Notes: generated by a model not told the origin, from the letters alone. A stretch of 64,000 bases of DNA from Arion vulgaris (GCA_020796225.1 CM036760.1:5560001-5624000), one strand, 5' to 3'; numbered from the stretch's first letter, positions 21,817 to 32,819 are shown. Numbers and translations are program-made.

Positions 21817-22394
21817 AAATTACTTTGCCCCAGTCAAATCACAAACAGTTGACTTATTAAAATGAAACATTCCTCCTTTATTGATTGACCCAGGACCTCC
21901 ACAACCATAAATGCAGTCCCAACTATAACTGGTAATTCCAGTATTTACTAAATAGTTTATATACTTTCATCATCCATGTTCACTCATCTTAACTCAGACC
22001 TGACCTCATTAGCAGAAAAGCTTGGAACATCTATTGAAACTCTTCTAAATAATGGCAGACATTTGAACATCTTCTCCATGGCAACCGAAGGTGTGTACAA
22101 CTCCTAGGTAAAGGTAATTCAATATTAATTGAAGAAATGTAAAACCAAAGAAAAACACTTTTAGACAGAAACTCTAAACATCAACCAAACAATTAAAAAC
22201 TGATATATCATCATTATGTGTCATGACTAGTGGATTCTTCATGAGTTTATGTCTGAAACTTACGGGCAATTCAGAGCTACTTCAAATGTCTGCTGTTATC
22301 TTCAGATATCTATCTAGTTATACTATCCCAAATATTTTCTCTCTGCCAATCCCGTTCAACAAATCATAGAGTTATCATATGGTTTTCCCTCCAT

Positions 22395-22990
22395 ATTAGC
22401 CTACCTTATCGTGGTTGGAGGGTTTGTGTGCTTTTAGGATCCTTCAGGCTATGTCGGAGGAAGTCTAACTCCTGGCAGGTCTAACTAAGCCGAACAGACT
22501 GAAGGTGAAAGGCCAGACCAAAAGGCGGGAGCAGGATGGGGCCTCATAAGGTGACAGTGCAGAACCCACCGGCGAGTGGTAAATGCTCTGGCTGCAACCA
22601 ACCCATCCCCAGCTATGGGACAAATAGCACTTGTCCTCTCTCTCTCTTGAGGAGGACATCCTTTTCTTGTCTTGTCTTCTACTTCTATGACACTTTCCCT
22701 AAGCATAAGGGATTAAACTACAGTGTCCAGGGAGCACACCCTGCATTAAAGCCTGGGTTGGTGAGCCCGGCAACAGAAGGCTGAAGTCATCTAGAGTAGG
22801 ACGACTCCAGACAAACCCGGGAAGACAGATCTCGCCAGCAGGGGACTGCAACTGTCTAGAGAACAACCTCAAAAAAAGATGTCCTCAGAAACGGAATGTG
22901 TCAGCCATTATTAGCGGGGAGGAATCGACACATACGAACAACTCAAATGGCCAGGCCAATGGCCATATGGTTTTCTAGACCCTACTTTGA
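22395..22990 (+). mobile_element. LINE 5' region (probable)
   Basis: GC-richer than its surroundings. It starts TAGCCTACCTTATCGTGG and contains TTGGAGGGTTTGTGTG, then cysteine-bearing frames (GKCSGCNQPIPSYGTN). This looks like the 5' untranslated/ORF1 start of an RTE-like LINE. Not complete. Confidence 0.45.
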
Positions 22991-23314
22991 AGTATGTGTC
23001 CAATTAGTAGTTATTTTCTCTTCTTTACTTGTTGTTGCAGAATGGAAACACAGAAGGACTTTTCTGCCATTTCCCTCTAATAAAAGCATGAAGACATCAT
23101 TGCAGTTGGTCTACCTGTTTGACATAGATGTAGTCTTACAGTGCCGGATTTTGTAGCAATTTGTTTTGATATGATATAGTTGTTAAACCTGTGCATATGC
23201 CTCTATAGACATCTTTTACAATATGATTGATAGGGTGGTGTAGTTTCATTATTTCCTTCCCATAATATTGTCCATATATCCACATGAGCAAAACAGATTG
23301 ATAATATCATGTGT

Positions 23315-23480
23315 ATTCATGATGCTCGTCCATCACGGGGTGATGATGACCATACAAATTTTCATCCAAGGGAATGTAGTTGCGCTATGTTTGTCTGTGT
23401 GTGCGTAGATGACTAGTGAGCCCGATACGGGCTTGAAATGTTCTTGTACAGTGTGGATGTGTATTCATGATGAGTAGGAC
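23315..23480 (-). mobile_element. LINE 3' UTR and finger remnant
   Basis: The reverse complement repeats the 11090-11215 region: TTTCAAGCCCGTATCGGG, then ACTAGTCATCTACGCAC, then CCCGTGATGGACGAGCATCA. Confidence 0.7.
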
Positions 23481-23564
23481 AAATACAAGGGATTAAAGCA
23501 TTCCTCTATATCTATTTTGTAATCATTCTGTCATTTATTTAATCAGACATCACTACTTTCCTAT

Positions 23565-23810
23565 TGTCTGTTGTCTATTCCCAGATGGAAGATGTAATTG
23601 GCTGTCCACTCTTGCCGTTAAGCGTAGGGATGGGAGCTTTAATTTGCGTTCTAGGGCCAGATGAGTCGCCCTTGTTGTGTTGTATCTGTGTTTATGTAGT
23701 GTGGTCTTGATATTGTCTATCCATCTTTTCTTGGTCTTCCCTTAGCTCTAGTACCCGATATCTTTTTATTGTATGTTGTTATTTGTGGTTGGTTGTATTT
23801 CATTTCACTA
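23565..23810 (-). mobile_element. LINE lineage F 3' fragment
   Basis: The minus-strand end contains CTTAACGGCAAGAGTGGACA and GAATAGACAA, matching 40400-40480 and 18842-18960. Only the last part of the coding region is present. Confidence 0.7.
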
Positions 23811-24250
23811 CTTTCCTTACATAAAAATCTACTGTATGACATATTTATTTTGTTACTAAACCAACATCACAGCCCAGAGGGCAGACCCAGTCTCCCACAG
23901 AAGGTGTCAAAGAGATATTTTTAGGTCTTCTTCTTCTCTTCCACCATGAAGAAAGACCTAAATATTTAGGTAAGAATTAATCAATTTTATTTAATATCTC
24001 ACATAACACTTTCGTAAAATGTTAAATAATAAGTGACTATTTGTTTGGTTGCATTTCTGGCATGTAATAAAAAAAATATATTTTTGTTTTGAACCTAGTT
24101 TGTCTAGTTGACACCTTGTCATCTTGTATGAAATATATGCTTTTGAAAACTTGGTCATGCAAATGACTATTTTTTCAATCATTTGTCTAGTCTTTTTAAC
24201 ATATTATTGTTGTTAAGTGTTCAGGTCGCAGAGTTTCAATGTGTGTATAC

Positions 24251-24276
24251 TTCCTGCAGAGAAGCAAAGTCATCCG
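24251..24276 (-). CDS. Candidate PLCG micro-exon before the X box
   Basis: A 26-bp stretch preceded by AAAG and followed by a GTATAC donor would encode a split codon plus DDFASLQE. Placed before the next exon (FEDYLFSS) this gives DDFASLQEFEDYLFS, resembling the EPYFFLDEFVTFLFS junction in vertebrate PLCG. Its right-hand phase agrees (phase 0). Its left-hand phase does not match the phase-0 end of the 26033-26081 exon, and the acceptor tract is poor. It may be the missing exon with a different left boundary, or coincidence. Confidence 0.3.
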
Positions 24277-24374
24277 CTTTACAGGTTGATTGTGAATCTA
24301 GATTGTCTATTACTTCTTGAACTTTTCTGTTACTTCATGTATATGTTATCCAAGCGGTTATACAAACACTTGTC

Positions 24375-24830
24375 TATAGATTGATTGATTGATTGATTGA
24401 TAGGACCATCATCATTGCACTTCGGTGAGTAACCATGTGTGCTCCGATATCTGTCTTACACAGGAAGATCTCAGCTGCAATGCATGAACTTCGTAGCACC
24501 GGCAAGGGTCCCCAATGTAATTTTGAAGATGGAGAAATTATTTTGTAGGAATTGTGTTTTTAATCTTTTCTAATGACTGTTGTCAGGGTAGCGACTTTTC
24601 AGCCTGCTATTCTCAATTTTGAACTGCCAAGGGCTCTTTTATGTGCTCAAATTAAATAAGGGACCTACTTATCATCCGTAACCGATAGGACTAGGAACTT
24701 GATCTCACCTATACTGAGATCAAGAATCTCTGGAAAAATTTCCAGATGGCTCCACAAGGGAACAAACCTGGTACCTTTGGCACTATAGATAAGCACCTAA
24801 CCTGTATGCCACAGAGATACCATATACTTG
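24375..24830 (-). mobile_element. LINE/SINE 3' composite with TCAA repeat tail
   Basis: Starts at the left with GATTGATTGATTGATTGATA (tail on the minus strand). It continues with GAAGTGCAATGATG and a 400-bp body that ends in a tRNA-like stretch with CACCTAACCTGTATGCCACA. The same arrangement is at 28190-28610, so the junction is part of the element. Confidence 0.6.
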
Positions 24831-24999
24831 TATATAGAGATATCTTAACAATTACCATATCAGAATTTAGTACACTTGTTTGATATATTTAATACTTTAT
24901 CACTTTATCAGAATTTGGTACACTTGTTTTCTAGATATCTGTTCTCAATGTGATCACCAGTGCAAGTGTGATTTTTCAAACAGCAAATGGTTCTCAGAT

Positions 25000-25130
25000 T
25001 AACCTAGCCTCTATTGGGTACCAGAGAAACACTGGAAATTAATGGCTGAAAGAATGATGTTGACCAATCATTCACTGTCTGACATTGGTTGAAGAAAAAT
25101 ACAGTCCTAACACTGTATTTACTGATATCA
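25000..25130 (+). mobile_element. SINE body fragment
   Basis: Shares GGTACCAGAGAAACACTGG and flanking sequence with 4440-4530. No head or tail is visible. Confidence 0.5.
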
Positions 25131-25284
25131 CATGCTATGAAAACTGGTTATTTACTTTGCTTTATAAGTGTTACTAAGACAGAATATCAGCTTGCTCGTT
25201 CTCATAAACCACTGCTTGTTTAGAAATATATTAATATAACTATTAATCAATTCAATAGGCAGAAAAAAAAACCACATATATTAA

Positions 25285-25915
25285 GGTGACTAGGTTATTG
25301 GACACTAAACTGACGTCATTGCACTCCGGCAGACCCATAGGTGCTCAGTCTCCCCAACAGATATCGAAGAGTATGCATACTGATGGTTCCCGTGGCTCGC
25401 TGATTAAACACACCTCTCCCTCTGCCTTTCAGGCATCCAGTTCGACCTGCACAATGGGTAACTCCAAACTGCCTAAATCGCTTGATCGATTCAACATCGA
25501 TTTTAGTGTCCTCATCCAACAGACAGTAGTGAAGAGACCGAAGAACATCCCCTTATCCATCTTCAACTCCCCAACAATTGATGCTGTTGATGCAAGCCTG
25601 TCTGCTCTCTCATTACTGTAAACACCTGCATGCCCAGGGCAGTATATCCATGTTAAGCCTCTGGAGGTTAGAAACTTCAATAGACGACGTCCACTCATAC
25701 CGAACCTGCCCTTCTGGTTCTTATGAAGCATCGACTGAGAGTCAGATACAACAACGGCCCCAGTAAATGAAGTCCCAGAGAGCCAATGGAGGGCAGCAGT
25801 AACGGCCTCAACCTCCATCCTCATACTAGAAGTAGTTGTCCTGTATGCTCCCACTTCGCTCTGCAACAACTCTACCATGCGCATTAGCCGAGAAACCCCA
25901 GCTGGACTTCACACC
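25285..25915 (-). mobile_element. RNase H LINE, 3' half
   Basis: A 151-codon open minus frame includes MRMEVEAVTAALHWLS, VVVSDSQSMLHKNQKG, LTWIYCPGHAGVYSNE and ADRLASTASIVGEL. The E, D and H/D catalytic positions of RNase H are visible. The 3' end reads CGGAGTGCAATGACGTCAG and is close to 47520-47583. Confidence 0.85.
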
Positions 25916-26032
25916 AAGGTGACTAGGAAGAAATTGAATGAACAGCACAAGACAGAAATGAATGGTATATGTTTGATGAAGACATGTGCTCAAAAATGAG
26001 TTGAAAGTATTGTTATATACTAAATAACTTAC

Positions 26033-26081
26033 ATTCTGTTCTGTACGCAAGAAATGCATAAAACAATCAGGTGGCAAAAAC
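26033..26081 (-). CDS. PLCG: PLCG exon: last EF-hand helix
   Basis: A 49-bp exon (ATATTTTACAG acceptor, GTAAGT donor) encodes one leading base and then FLPPDCFMHFLRTEQN. It matches RLQVQEFMLSFLRDPLR of the human enzyme, with F-M-x-F-L-R conserved. It ends in phase 0. Another short segment, corresponding to EIEEPYFFLDE, should lie between this exon and the X box. Confidence 0.82.
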
Positions 26082-26261
26082 CTGTAAAATATTTAACATC
26101 ATAAATTAGTAATTGATAATTATAATGCTATGATTCTGTTGAAGATACACCAAAAAAATAATATTGACATAAATGCAATTAAGAAACTTAACACAAACTT
26201 GAAACAGATACATGAAGTATTATTTAACGTAATAATTATTATTTCTTCTTATTTCCTAAAG

Positions 26262-26483
26262 AAAATAGCAACCTGCTGCCTTGCAGGTCGGCTGGGACAG
26301 CCAAAGTTTAACGGAGAGCGAACCCAGTAAACGCTGGCTAAAATTGGACACATCGCCGATGGATAAGCACCAGAGCTCCAAATGGTGCTGAAGATGTGAT
26401 GAAAGACACCAATGCTAAGGCTGCATGAATCAGATTTCCACATGAATAAGATTTATGGGAAAATCTGGTACATCGGTCTGGAC
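26262..26483 (+). mobile_element. LINE 5'-part fragment, host of the next insertion
   Basis: Contains GGAGAGCGAACCCAGTAAAC and AGCTCCAAATGGTGCTGAAG, as at 1975-2080. It is interrupted at 26484 by a LINE copy and resumes at 27506 with a GA-rich run. Confidence 0.6.
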
Positions 26484-26495
26484 AGTGATCGCGCG

Positions 26496-27493
26496 CCTTG
26501 TCAACATCATAGCCCTCTTCTATAAAGATTTCTCCTGCAACCTAAAGAATTCCAACAAAACATTCCCAGTAAAATCTGGTGTAAGACAGGGATGCGTAAT
26601 GTCCTCTCTTTTGTTTAGTATTACAATTGACTGGGTGCTAAAAATGCCATAAAACAACAAGCACCAAGAGGAATAAGATGGACCCTTTCGAGATGCTTGA
26701 GGACCTGGACTTTGCAGACGATATAGCCCTGGTGTCACACAAATATGAACATATACAAGAGAAAAGTACAATACTTCACAGCACGGCAAAGACAGTAGGC
26801 CTCAAAACAAACACAGGAAAAACAAAAATTATGACAAACAGTGAAATCCAACAACCAGTAATGTTAGAAAATGAAACACTGGAAAGGGTTGAGCAGTTTA
26901 CATATCTTGGTAGCGTACTGACACTAAATGGTGGCACAGAGGAAGATATAAAATCACGTCTAAGTAAGGCCAGAACCGCTTTGCCAGAATGAAACCAGTA
27001 TGGAAGTCCAAAATCTACAATAGGACCACAAAGCTTAAACTCTATAAAAGCATTGTTTTGCCAGTTTTGCTCTACGGATCGGAGTGTTGGAGGATGACCA
27101 AAGGAGATACTAGCAGGCTGTCAGTTTTCCACCACTCTTGTCTTTGCAGAATCTTGGGAATCTTTTGGCCAGTAAAAATATCCAATAACCAACTACTCCA
27201 AGACACAAGACAAGAGGCAATGAATGACATACTCAAAAGAGAAGATGGAAATGGCTCGGACATGTTATGAGAATGAGACAAGAAATGCCTGCAAGGATAG
27301 CCCTCACTTGGACACCAGAGGAAAGAGAAAGAAAGGCAGACCACGGACAACATGGAGGGGCATGATGGAAGAGGAACTGGACACCGCATCTCTGACGTGG
27401 GGCTCTGCGCTGAAGGTTGCACGGGACAGGAGAGCATGGAAAGTCCTTTCTGAAGCCCCATGTGTCACTAGGCATGACGGGATTAAGTAAGTA
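26496..27493 (+). mobile_element. LINE lineage C, reverse transcriptase, 12-bp target duplication
   Basis: A 998-bp 5'-truncated copy is bounded by AGTGATCGCGCG at 26484-26495 and 27494-27505. It encodes VKSGVRQGCVMSSLLF, LDFADDIALVS (the F-A-D-D catalytic box), FTYLGSVLTLNG, LLYGSECWRMTK and a basic GKRKKGRPRTTWRGMM end. It finishes with a TAAGTAAGTA tail. Two frameshifts near 26650 and 26990 break the frame. The youngest-looking LINE copy in the window. Confidence 0.92.
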
Positions 27494-27505
27494 AGTGATC
27501 GCGCG

Positions 27506-27542
27506 TGCACACGCGAGAGAGAGATAGAGAGAGAGAGAAATT
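27506..27542. repeat. GA-rich microsatellite
   Basis: GAGAGAGAGATAGAGAGAGA after the LINE's right target duplication. Confidence 0.85.
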
Positions 27543-27944
27543 TCTTCTTATTTTATTGTTTTTAAAAGGACGGCCACCACTTTAGCGGAGACAATTTCTG
27601 TAGCAATTTGTTTCTTATTATAACATGGCTAGTCTTATGCACAACTCTCCTTTGTCATTGTTTGTGACAAGCTAAGTAGTGGCAGTGGTTCTATCCTTTC
27701 TATCAATATGCTCTTCACTTTCCGTTTGACACATAAGGCTTCCACAACAGATTTTCATTGTTGCCTTTCTGCCGTCTTTCTATTAATTGTTTCCCACGTC
27801 AGGCTACAATTTATCAACTCTCTTTCCACTATTCTTCTCTATGTTTCATTTTAGCCCCGGAATGGAAATGATGTGTACATTGTACTCTCTCAAACAAACC
27901 ACAGAATCTATAATTAGTCCAGATGTATAAAATCTGTGACTGGA

Positions 27945-28075
27945 AGAAAAGCCAAACTATCTAGGCATAATCTTTGATCCTCACTTGACATGGAAGCCAG
28001 AAATAGAGAAATGCAGACTCCAAACAAGACAAAGATTGACAATCATGAAAAACAAGGGTTCAAATTGGGGAGCTG
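27945..28075 (+). mobile_element. LINE fragment, jockey/I-type thumb region
   Basis: The plus frame reads KPNYLGIIFDPHLTWK, PEIEKCRLQTRQRLTI and MKNKGSNWGAD. Y-L-G-x-x-x-D-x-x-L-T-W followed by a W-G end is the conserved post-palm block of jockey/I/R1-type reverse transcriptases. It has no visible ends. Confidence 0.7.
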
Positions 28076-28189
28076 ATGAGAGTATGTCATTCAATCGTTA
28101 ACAACGGCAATGAAGTCAAATTTTTTTTTAATTGACTACAAATCAAGCAATGAGAGTCATGAAATCAACACCAACTGCCGAACTAGATT

Positions 28190-28610
28190 GATGGATTGGA
28201 CCATCATCATTGCACTTCGGTGAGTAACCATGTATGCTCCAATCTCTTTCTTACACAGGAAGATCTCAGCTGCAGTGGACGTACCCTGTAGCACCGGCGA
28301 GGGTCCCCGATGTAATTTTGAAGATGGTGAAGAAATTTTATTTTTAATCATTGCTAATTAATTTTGTCAGGGCAGTGGCTTTTCAGCCTGCTCTTCTCGA
28401 TTTTGAACTGCCAAGGTTTCATTTACGTGCTCAAATTGAACACAGGACTTAAGTTTTATCGTCCGTCTCCAATAGGATTAGGTACTCAATCTCACCTACA
28501 ATAAGATCAGGGATCTCTGGAAAAATATCCAGATGGCTATACGAGGGAGCAAACCTGGCACTTTTGGCACAAGAAATGAGCACCTAATCTCTACGCCACA
28601 GAAACCCCTA
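28190..28610 (-). mobile_element. LINE/SINE 3' composite, second copy
   Basis: Same order of segments as 24375-24830, with a shorter tail (GATTGATGGATTGG). It contains GAAGTGCAATGATGATGG on the minus strand. Confidence 0.6.
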
Positions 28611-28974
28611 GCCAGAGATGCAGAACTAGAAAAAAACATCACCTTCAGCCAATGGAATATAGGAGGCACAACAAGGATGAGAAACAATGTGAAAAATGTA
28701 AAAGATTTACAGAACACATGAAGTACTAGAGCAAAAATATATGGCTTAGAAGGGGTTGTTTGCAAAGGAGAAACTAGGAAGAAACAATAACAAGAAATAG
28801 AAATCCTTCTTCTACATTCAAATAAATTGGCACTTCTAGGTCTTCAGATTTGTTGCCAGGACAAAGTTTTTCAAAAGTTTAGTTGATAGCCCGATAGATT
28901 CCATCTCAGTTCTGCATCCTCTAGTCAGGTCAATTTTCATAGAGGCTGGTTAAGACTGGGTAGTCCTGAAGTGG

Positions 28975-29185
28975 TGGCATCTGTGGCTTAGGGGATAGTG
29001 ACTATTAAACCCGACGTTCTGTGTTCGAATAATGCTGCGAACAGTTTGGTTGCAAAGGACGATGGCACCACCCATTCAGAAAGCAATGGCAAACTACTTA
29101 ACGTAATAATGCCTAGCAAAATCACAAACCGCGTTAAAAATCTGGGGTTGATTCGCAAAGTCCTGTAAAGGATATGCAATTAACT
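28975..29185 (+). mobile_element. SINE-C copy
   Basis: A tRNA-like head (CTGTGGCTTAGGGGATAG, TGTTCGAATAATG) is followed by AGAAAGCAATGGCAAACTAC and GTCCTGTAAAGGATATGC, the SINE-C core and end. Confidence 0.75.
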
Positions 29186-29409
29186 TTGTCCTGAAGTAAT
29201 TGTTCAAGTATCTTGAATTCTAACCCTGCATGAACATTAGTTAGTGGGGATGATTTATGTGTGGCCTTATGGTAAAAAGTGAAAGCATTAATATTGTGCA
29301 TTATATTGAAAAGTGACAGTACACAATACAAGGACAGGAGAGAGAGGAAACAAATGAAATAATGCACATAATAAATTGGCATACAAGAGAACATCTGACA
29401 TAGACATAC

Positions 29410-29459
29410 CTTTTTGCATCTGGCAATATTTGACCAAACTCTTTCATCAAACGTTCGGT
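29410..29459 (-). CDS. PLCG: PLCG exon: EF-hand region, third segment
   Basis: A 50-bp exon (GTCATGTCAG acceptor, GTATGT donor) encodes TERLMKEFGQILPDAK plus two bases of an Arg or Ser codon. It follows the preceding exon in phase 0. Similarity to the variable linker between EF-hands 2 and 3 of PLCG is slight. The call depends on clean splice sites, correct phase, strand and gene order. The exon that should follow, encoding the conserved LPEFQQFL region, was not found between 26.1 and 29.4 kb. Confidence 0.65.
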
Positions 29460-29616
29460 CTGACATGACAATAATATGAAAAAGAGAGGAGTATTTTGAT
29501 AATTTGTTACATCTGCAACTTTAGCTGACAAGCAACGTTTTTGATTTATTTACCACCCCTTCATCATTATGTTCAAGATTTCCTTAATATCCTATTGCAA
29601 CTGTAGTGATTGTCGT

Positions 29617-29830
29617 CGCTAAACCATTGTGATGTTTAATGTGGCTAAAATAATTTCAGTTTCTGATACATATTATTTATGAATCAATGTTCCTCGATGT
29701 TCAGGCCTTGTAGGAAGGATGTCTATATTTTCTCTTTTCTTTTGTTCAGGGCATTCAAAGAATTTTTCTGCAGTACTTTATTTCAAAAGATTTGATTTTC
29801 TGCTTTAATGCTTGTGTAATAGTCCATAGT
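29617..29830. repeat. Dispersed repeat, second copy (see 5007-5215)
   Basis: Partner of the repeat at 5007-5215, including GATGTTTAATGTGGC and CTTTAATGCTTGTGT. It is followed by a TATATATATA run. Confidence 0.7.
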
Positions 29831-29859
29831 TCCCATAAATTTATATATATATACTGGTT

Positions 29860-30170
29860 ATTAAACTATATCAGCAATTTGGGCAGACCTATAGACGCTC
29901 AGTCCTTTCCGCAAGAAGCTGAAAAGGCATGCATGCTGATGGTCTGTTTGGCGTGATGGTTAAACACACTCCTCATTCTGTTCCTCAATTGCTTAGTCCT
30001 ACTTGTGCAATGTTTAATTAAAATTCTGTGAATAAGTATAGATACCCCATCAATTGCTGCGTATCTACAGTATGTTTCTCTTATCTCCAACACCTTGGGG
30101 TCGCTAATAGCAAAGTTAATAACACGCTGTGCTAGTGACCACATGCTGTAGAAATTCCAGGGTTTTTGGT
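29860..30170 (-). mobile_element. RNase H LINE 3' end, decayed
   Basis: On the minus strand the conserved 3' end (GAGCGTCTATAGGTCTGCCC) follows IKHCTSRTKQLRNRMR and HAKQTISMHAFSA. This resembles the C-terminal region of the 25285-25915 copy. Confidence 0.6.
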
Positions 30171-30244
30171 GTACAGCTAGACTATATGAAATTCTTATCC
30201 TTTACTTGGGCATCAAATTACATTTAACTCTGAAGTCACAGTAA

Positions 30245-30355
30245 ACCTTGCCTGAATGGTAAAGGACACTAGTGATAAGGGAAGCAAACATTCACACAAA
30301 AAATCAGTCACAGACACGCGATTACACCTGAATTCATAGCAGAGAATTGCAAAAC
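30245..30355. repeat. Dispersed repeat, second copy (see 15955-16075)
   Basis: Shares the segments CACACAAAAAATCAGTCA-like and CACCTGAATTCATAGC with 15955-16075. Confidence 0.6.
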
Positions 30356-30394
30356 GAAAAAACAACCAAATTCTAGATATTAGTTATATGAGGA

Positions 30395-30680
30395 CTACCA
30401 TCATAGCACTCTGGATATTAAAGGTGCTCTGATCTCCACCTCAGCAAATCCAGCAGCGTCCAGCGGCCCAGCACGCCATTTCGATGTTGATTAACCAATC
30501 TCTTTGCATATTTAGTATTTAGATATTTTTAATGCAAGCATGTATCCTTTCTCATTACTGCACACCCGTATCTATTTTCAGGACAGTAGATCCAATGTAA
30601 GACTGCAGAGGTTGTAAGCATTTAGTGATGTCATCCACTCATACCAAATATAACTTTTGGAATCTTTCGAAGCATGTACT
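30395..30680 (-). mobile_element. RNase H LINE 3' end, decayed
   Basis: The minus strand carries the GAGTGGATGACATCACTAA and CTACTGTCCTGAAAATAG segments equivalent to the RNase H end (Y-C-P-G-H region), then the 3' UTR. Frames are broken. Confidence 0.55.
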
Positions 30681-30754
30681 CTCAAAAATGTGGTGTACTA
30701 TATACACTTCACAAACTTATAGGTAGGGTAAGTCTTCTAAAACATGCTGCTAGA

Positions 30755-30965
30755 TTTTTTTTCCCCCCTGATCCAGAAGCACTCGAACTTTCAGCTCTTC
30801 GGCTCGGTGTCATGGGCATCGTAACTCTTCGGTTCGGTGCCACGAACACTGTGAACCTGGGGAACTTGTGGCTTTTCTGCCAGCCCGCGGAATTGAACCC
30901 GCACTCAGAGGGCTAGTCACCCGTAGTCCAACGCTCTACGAACACGCTGAGCATGCTGCTAGATA
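30755..30965 (+). mobile_element. SINE-B copy, arm 1 of an inverted pair
   Basis: Contains GATCCAGAAGCACTCGAAC and AGCTCTTCGGCTCGGTG. Read on the minus strand, its end is tRNA-like: a GTAGAGCGTTGGAC box A region and a GGGTTCAATTCC box B. A 36-bp motif around ATCGTAACTCTTCGGTTCG-type sequence is internally repeated. The partner is at 32350-32565. Confidence 0.8.
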
Positions 30966-30969
30966 AATA

Positions 30970-32345
30970 CGCTGACTAGAAGAACAACTTATGCACAATA
31001 AAATGTTAAAATTTAAGGGAATGTAGTAACACCAGTTATCAGCAGAAGAGAGTTTAACAATACTTCCCCAAAAAATTTATGAGTCCCAGAGTTATAGAAA
31101 AGTTAGCATGGATAAGAACTAGTCACCTCACCTTCAAATGTTATGCCTAGTACTGTGAAATCTGCAACATTTTATACTCTTAAAGAATTATATGTTTATT
31201 CTATATTTTTAACCACGGATAATGGGCCATATCTATTCAAAGAAGCTGTTGCTCCTCCTTTGCAACTTCTGCTGTTAGTAAGAACAGTTCATACAAATCA
31301 CATGCAAAGGCCAGTGACCTCAGCCAATACAAAATTGTAATTATATCAATCAATTCTCAACCTGGCAACACAGGACAAAAAGAAAAACTAAATAAAATAC
31401 ATCTCTATACATTCAGGGTACACCCCATAGCTGTTTGACGACAATTTAATGCGTCTGCAATAGATATGGGAACAGGCAGATTATAAGTGAGGATAAATAA
31501 TACAAACATTTAGAAAACATTTTGACATACAGGCTTTGACTGAGGTACAAACATACAAAAACAAGTGGAGTGATTAATGCATATGAAAAAGAATGAGCAC
31601 AGGTAGAAAGTAAGTAATATACAACATGTTGAATAATAGAAATTCTCATACTTGATAGTCAAAGTAGCTGAAAGTGTCACCACCAAAGCACTTAAGGGGA
31701 TTCGAGTCTTGAAAATCAAGAATCTATTTTCGTTGTTTTCATATTATTATAAAATTTGTATAAGCACTTTGAAAGAGTATGACTTAGAATAGTAGAAAAA
31801 AATAAAATGTCAAAGTGTTATGAAACAATACAAATGGCAAAAAAAATTTCAAATCCTAAGGTCTGAATCTAATGAATGTAAATGAATTCTGTTTCACTCT
31901 AAGTGCGAATTGTAATATCTAAATATTACATGATTTTAGATATATTAATATTTAATTTTTATAAATTTTTGGTAAAATTCCTCAAAATGTGGTCAAAAGC
32001 TGTTTTGGAGGTGTGTTTACACAAAATTCATAAATTAATATTTAATATATCTAAAGATCAGTAATTTGTAGATTCATTGCCTTAGAGAACAGATATTTAT
32101 ATTCATTAACTTCAGAGCCTTGATGAATTGTTGCATTTTATTGTTTCCATGCAGCTACTTTTTTTTCTAATTTTCTCTATTCTAAGTCATAATCTTCAAA
32201 ATTGTATACAAATTCTACATTAATCCAAAGCAAAGAAAATAGTTTCCAGACCAAGTCCCCTTAAACAGCAAAGATTCAAACATTTTCCAACTCAGAAAGT
32301 CTAGGCACTCTTCTTCAGTCACTTTACTAAAGAATCAAATATTGG
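30970..32345. other. Intron between SINE-B arms, no feature recognised
   Basis: AT-rich, with an extended low-GC stretch at 31700-32250 and no repeat shared with the window. No splice-bounded exon in phase with the flanking PLCG exons was seen. Confidence 0.5.
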
Positions 32346-32349
32346 CATA

Positions 32350-32565
32350 CCTGCCAGCATGTTTGTAGCGCTTGGACGGGTGATAAGCCCGTGGCGTGGT
32401 TCAATTCCGTGGACTGGCAGAAAACCACAGGTTCTCCAGATTTACGTTGTTTGTGGACCAACTGAAGGGTTACAATGTTCATGGCACGAACTGAAGGGTT
32501 ACGATGTTTATGGCACTGAGCCAAAGAGCTGAAAGCTCAAGTGCTTCTGGATCGAAAAAATCATC
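32350..32565 (-). mobile_element. SINE-B copy, arm 2 of an inverted pair
   Basis: The reverse complement of the 30755-30965 copy, with GGTTCAATTCCGTGG (box B) on the plus strand and GATCCAGAAGCACTTGAGC on the minus strand. The repeated GAACTGAAGGGTTACGATG motif is clear. Confidence 0.8.
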
Positions 32566-32741
32566 AAATATATGAGAAATTGAGCACACTTCACTAGTGC
32601 AAACATCCAGACTACTGCCACTGGGCTACACCTGATATAACAATGCTGAATATATTAAGAATCAGAACATAACAATTATAACAATAATCCATGATCACAC
32701 AAACAAATAAAAAAAAATAATAGTGAGACACATGTACTTAC

Positions 32742-32819
32742 AATGGGATTTGGTTTCATTATCTCATTGACTAGACTGTAAAAGTTCCCCACATCTAGTT
32801 GGTCTGGAAATTTTAGCTT
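32742..32819 (-). CDS. PLCG: PLCG exon: EF-hand 2
   Basis: A 78-bp, 26-codon exon flanked by a TTGCAG acceptor and a GTAAGT donor encodes KLKFPDQLDVGNFYSL then VNEIMKPNPI. It corresponds to the human segment RLTDLEQRSGDITYGQFAQLYRSL: an acidic loop followed by F-x-x-L. Phase is 0 at both ends and agrees with both neighbours. It lies between two inverted SINE-B copies on the left and an RNase H-type LINE fragment on the right. Confidence 0.8.

Noticed and set aside
22536..22784. An 82-codon ORF with GKCSGCNQPIPSYG, resembling a LIM or zinc-ribbon start.
   Set aside because: Only one cysteine pair, no continuation, and it lies within a LINE-like 5' region.
31700..32250. Very AT-rich stretch considered as a matrix-attachment site or replication origin.
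   Set aside because: Low GC alone is common in these introns and no defining motif was seen.
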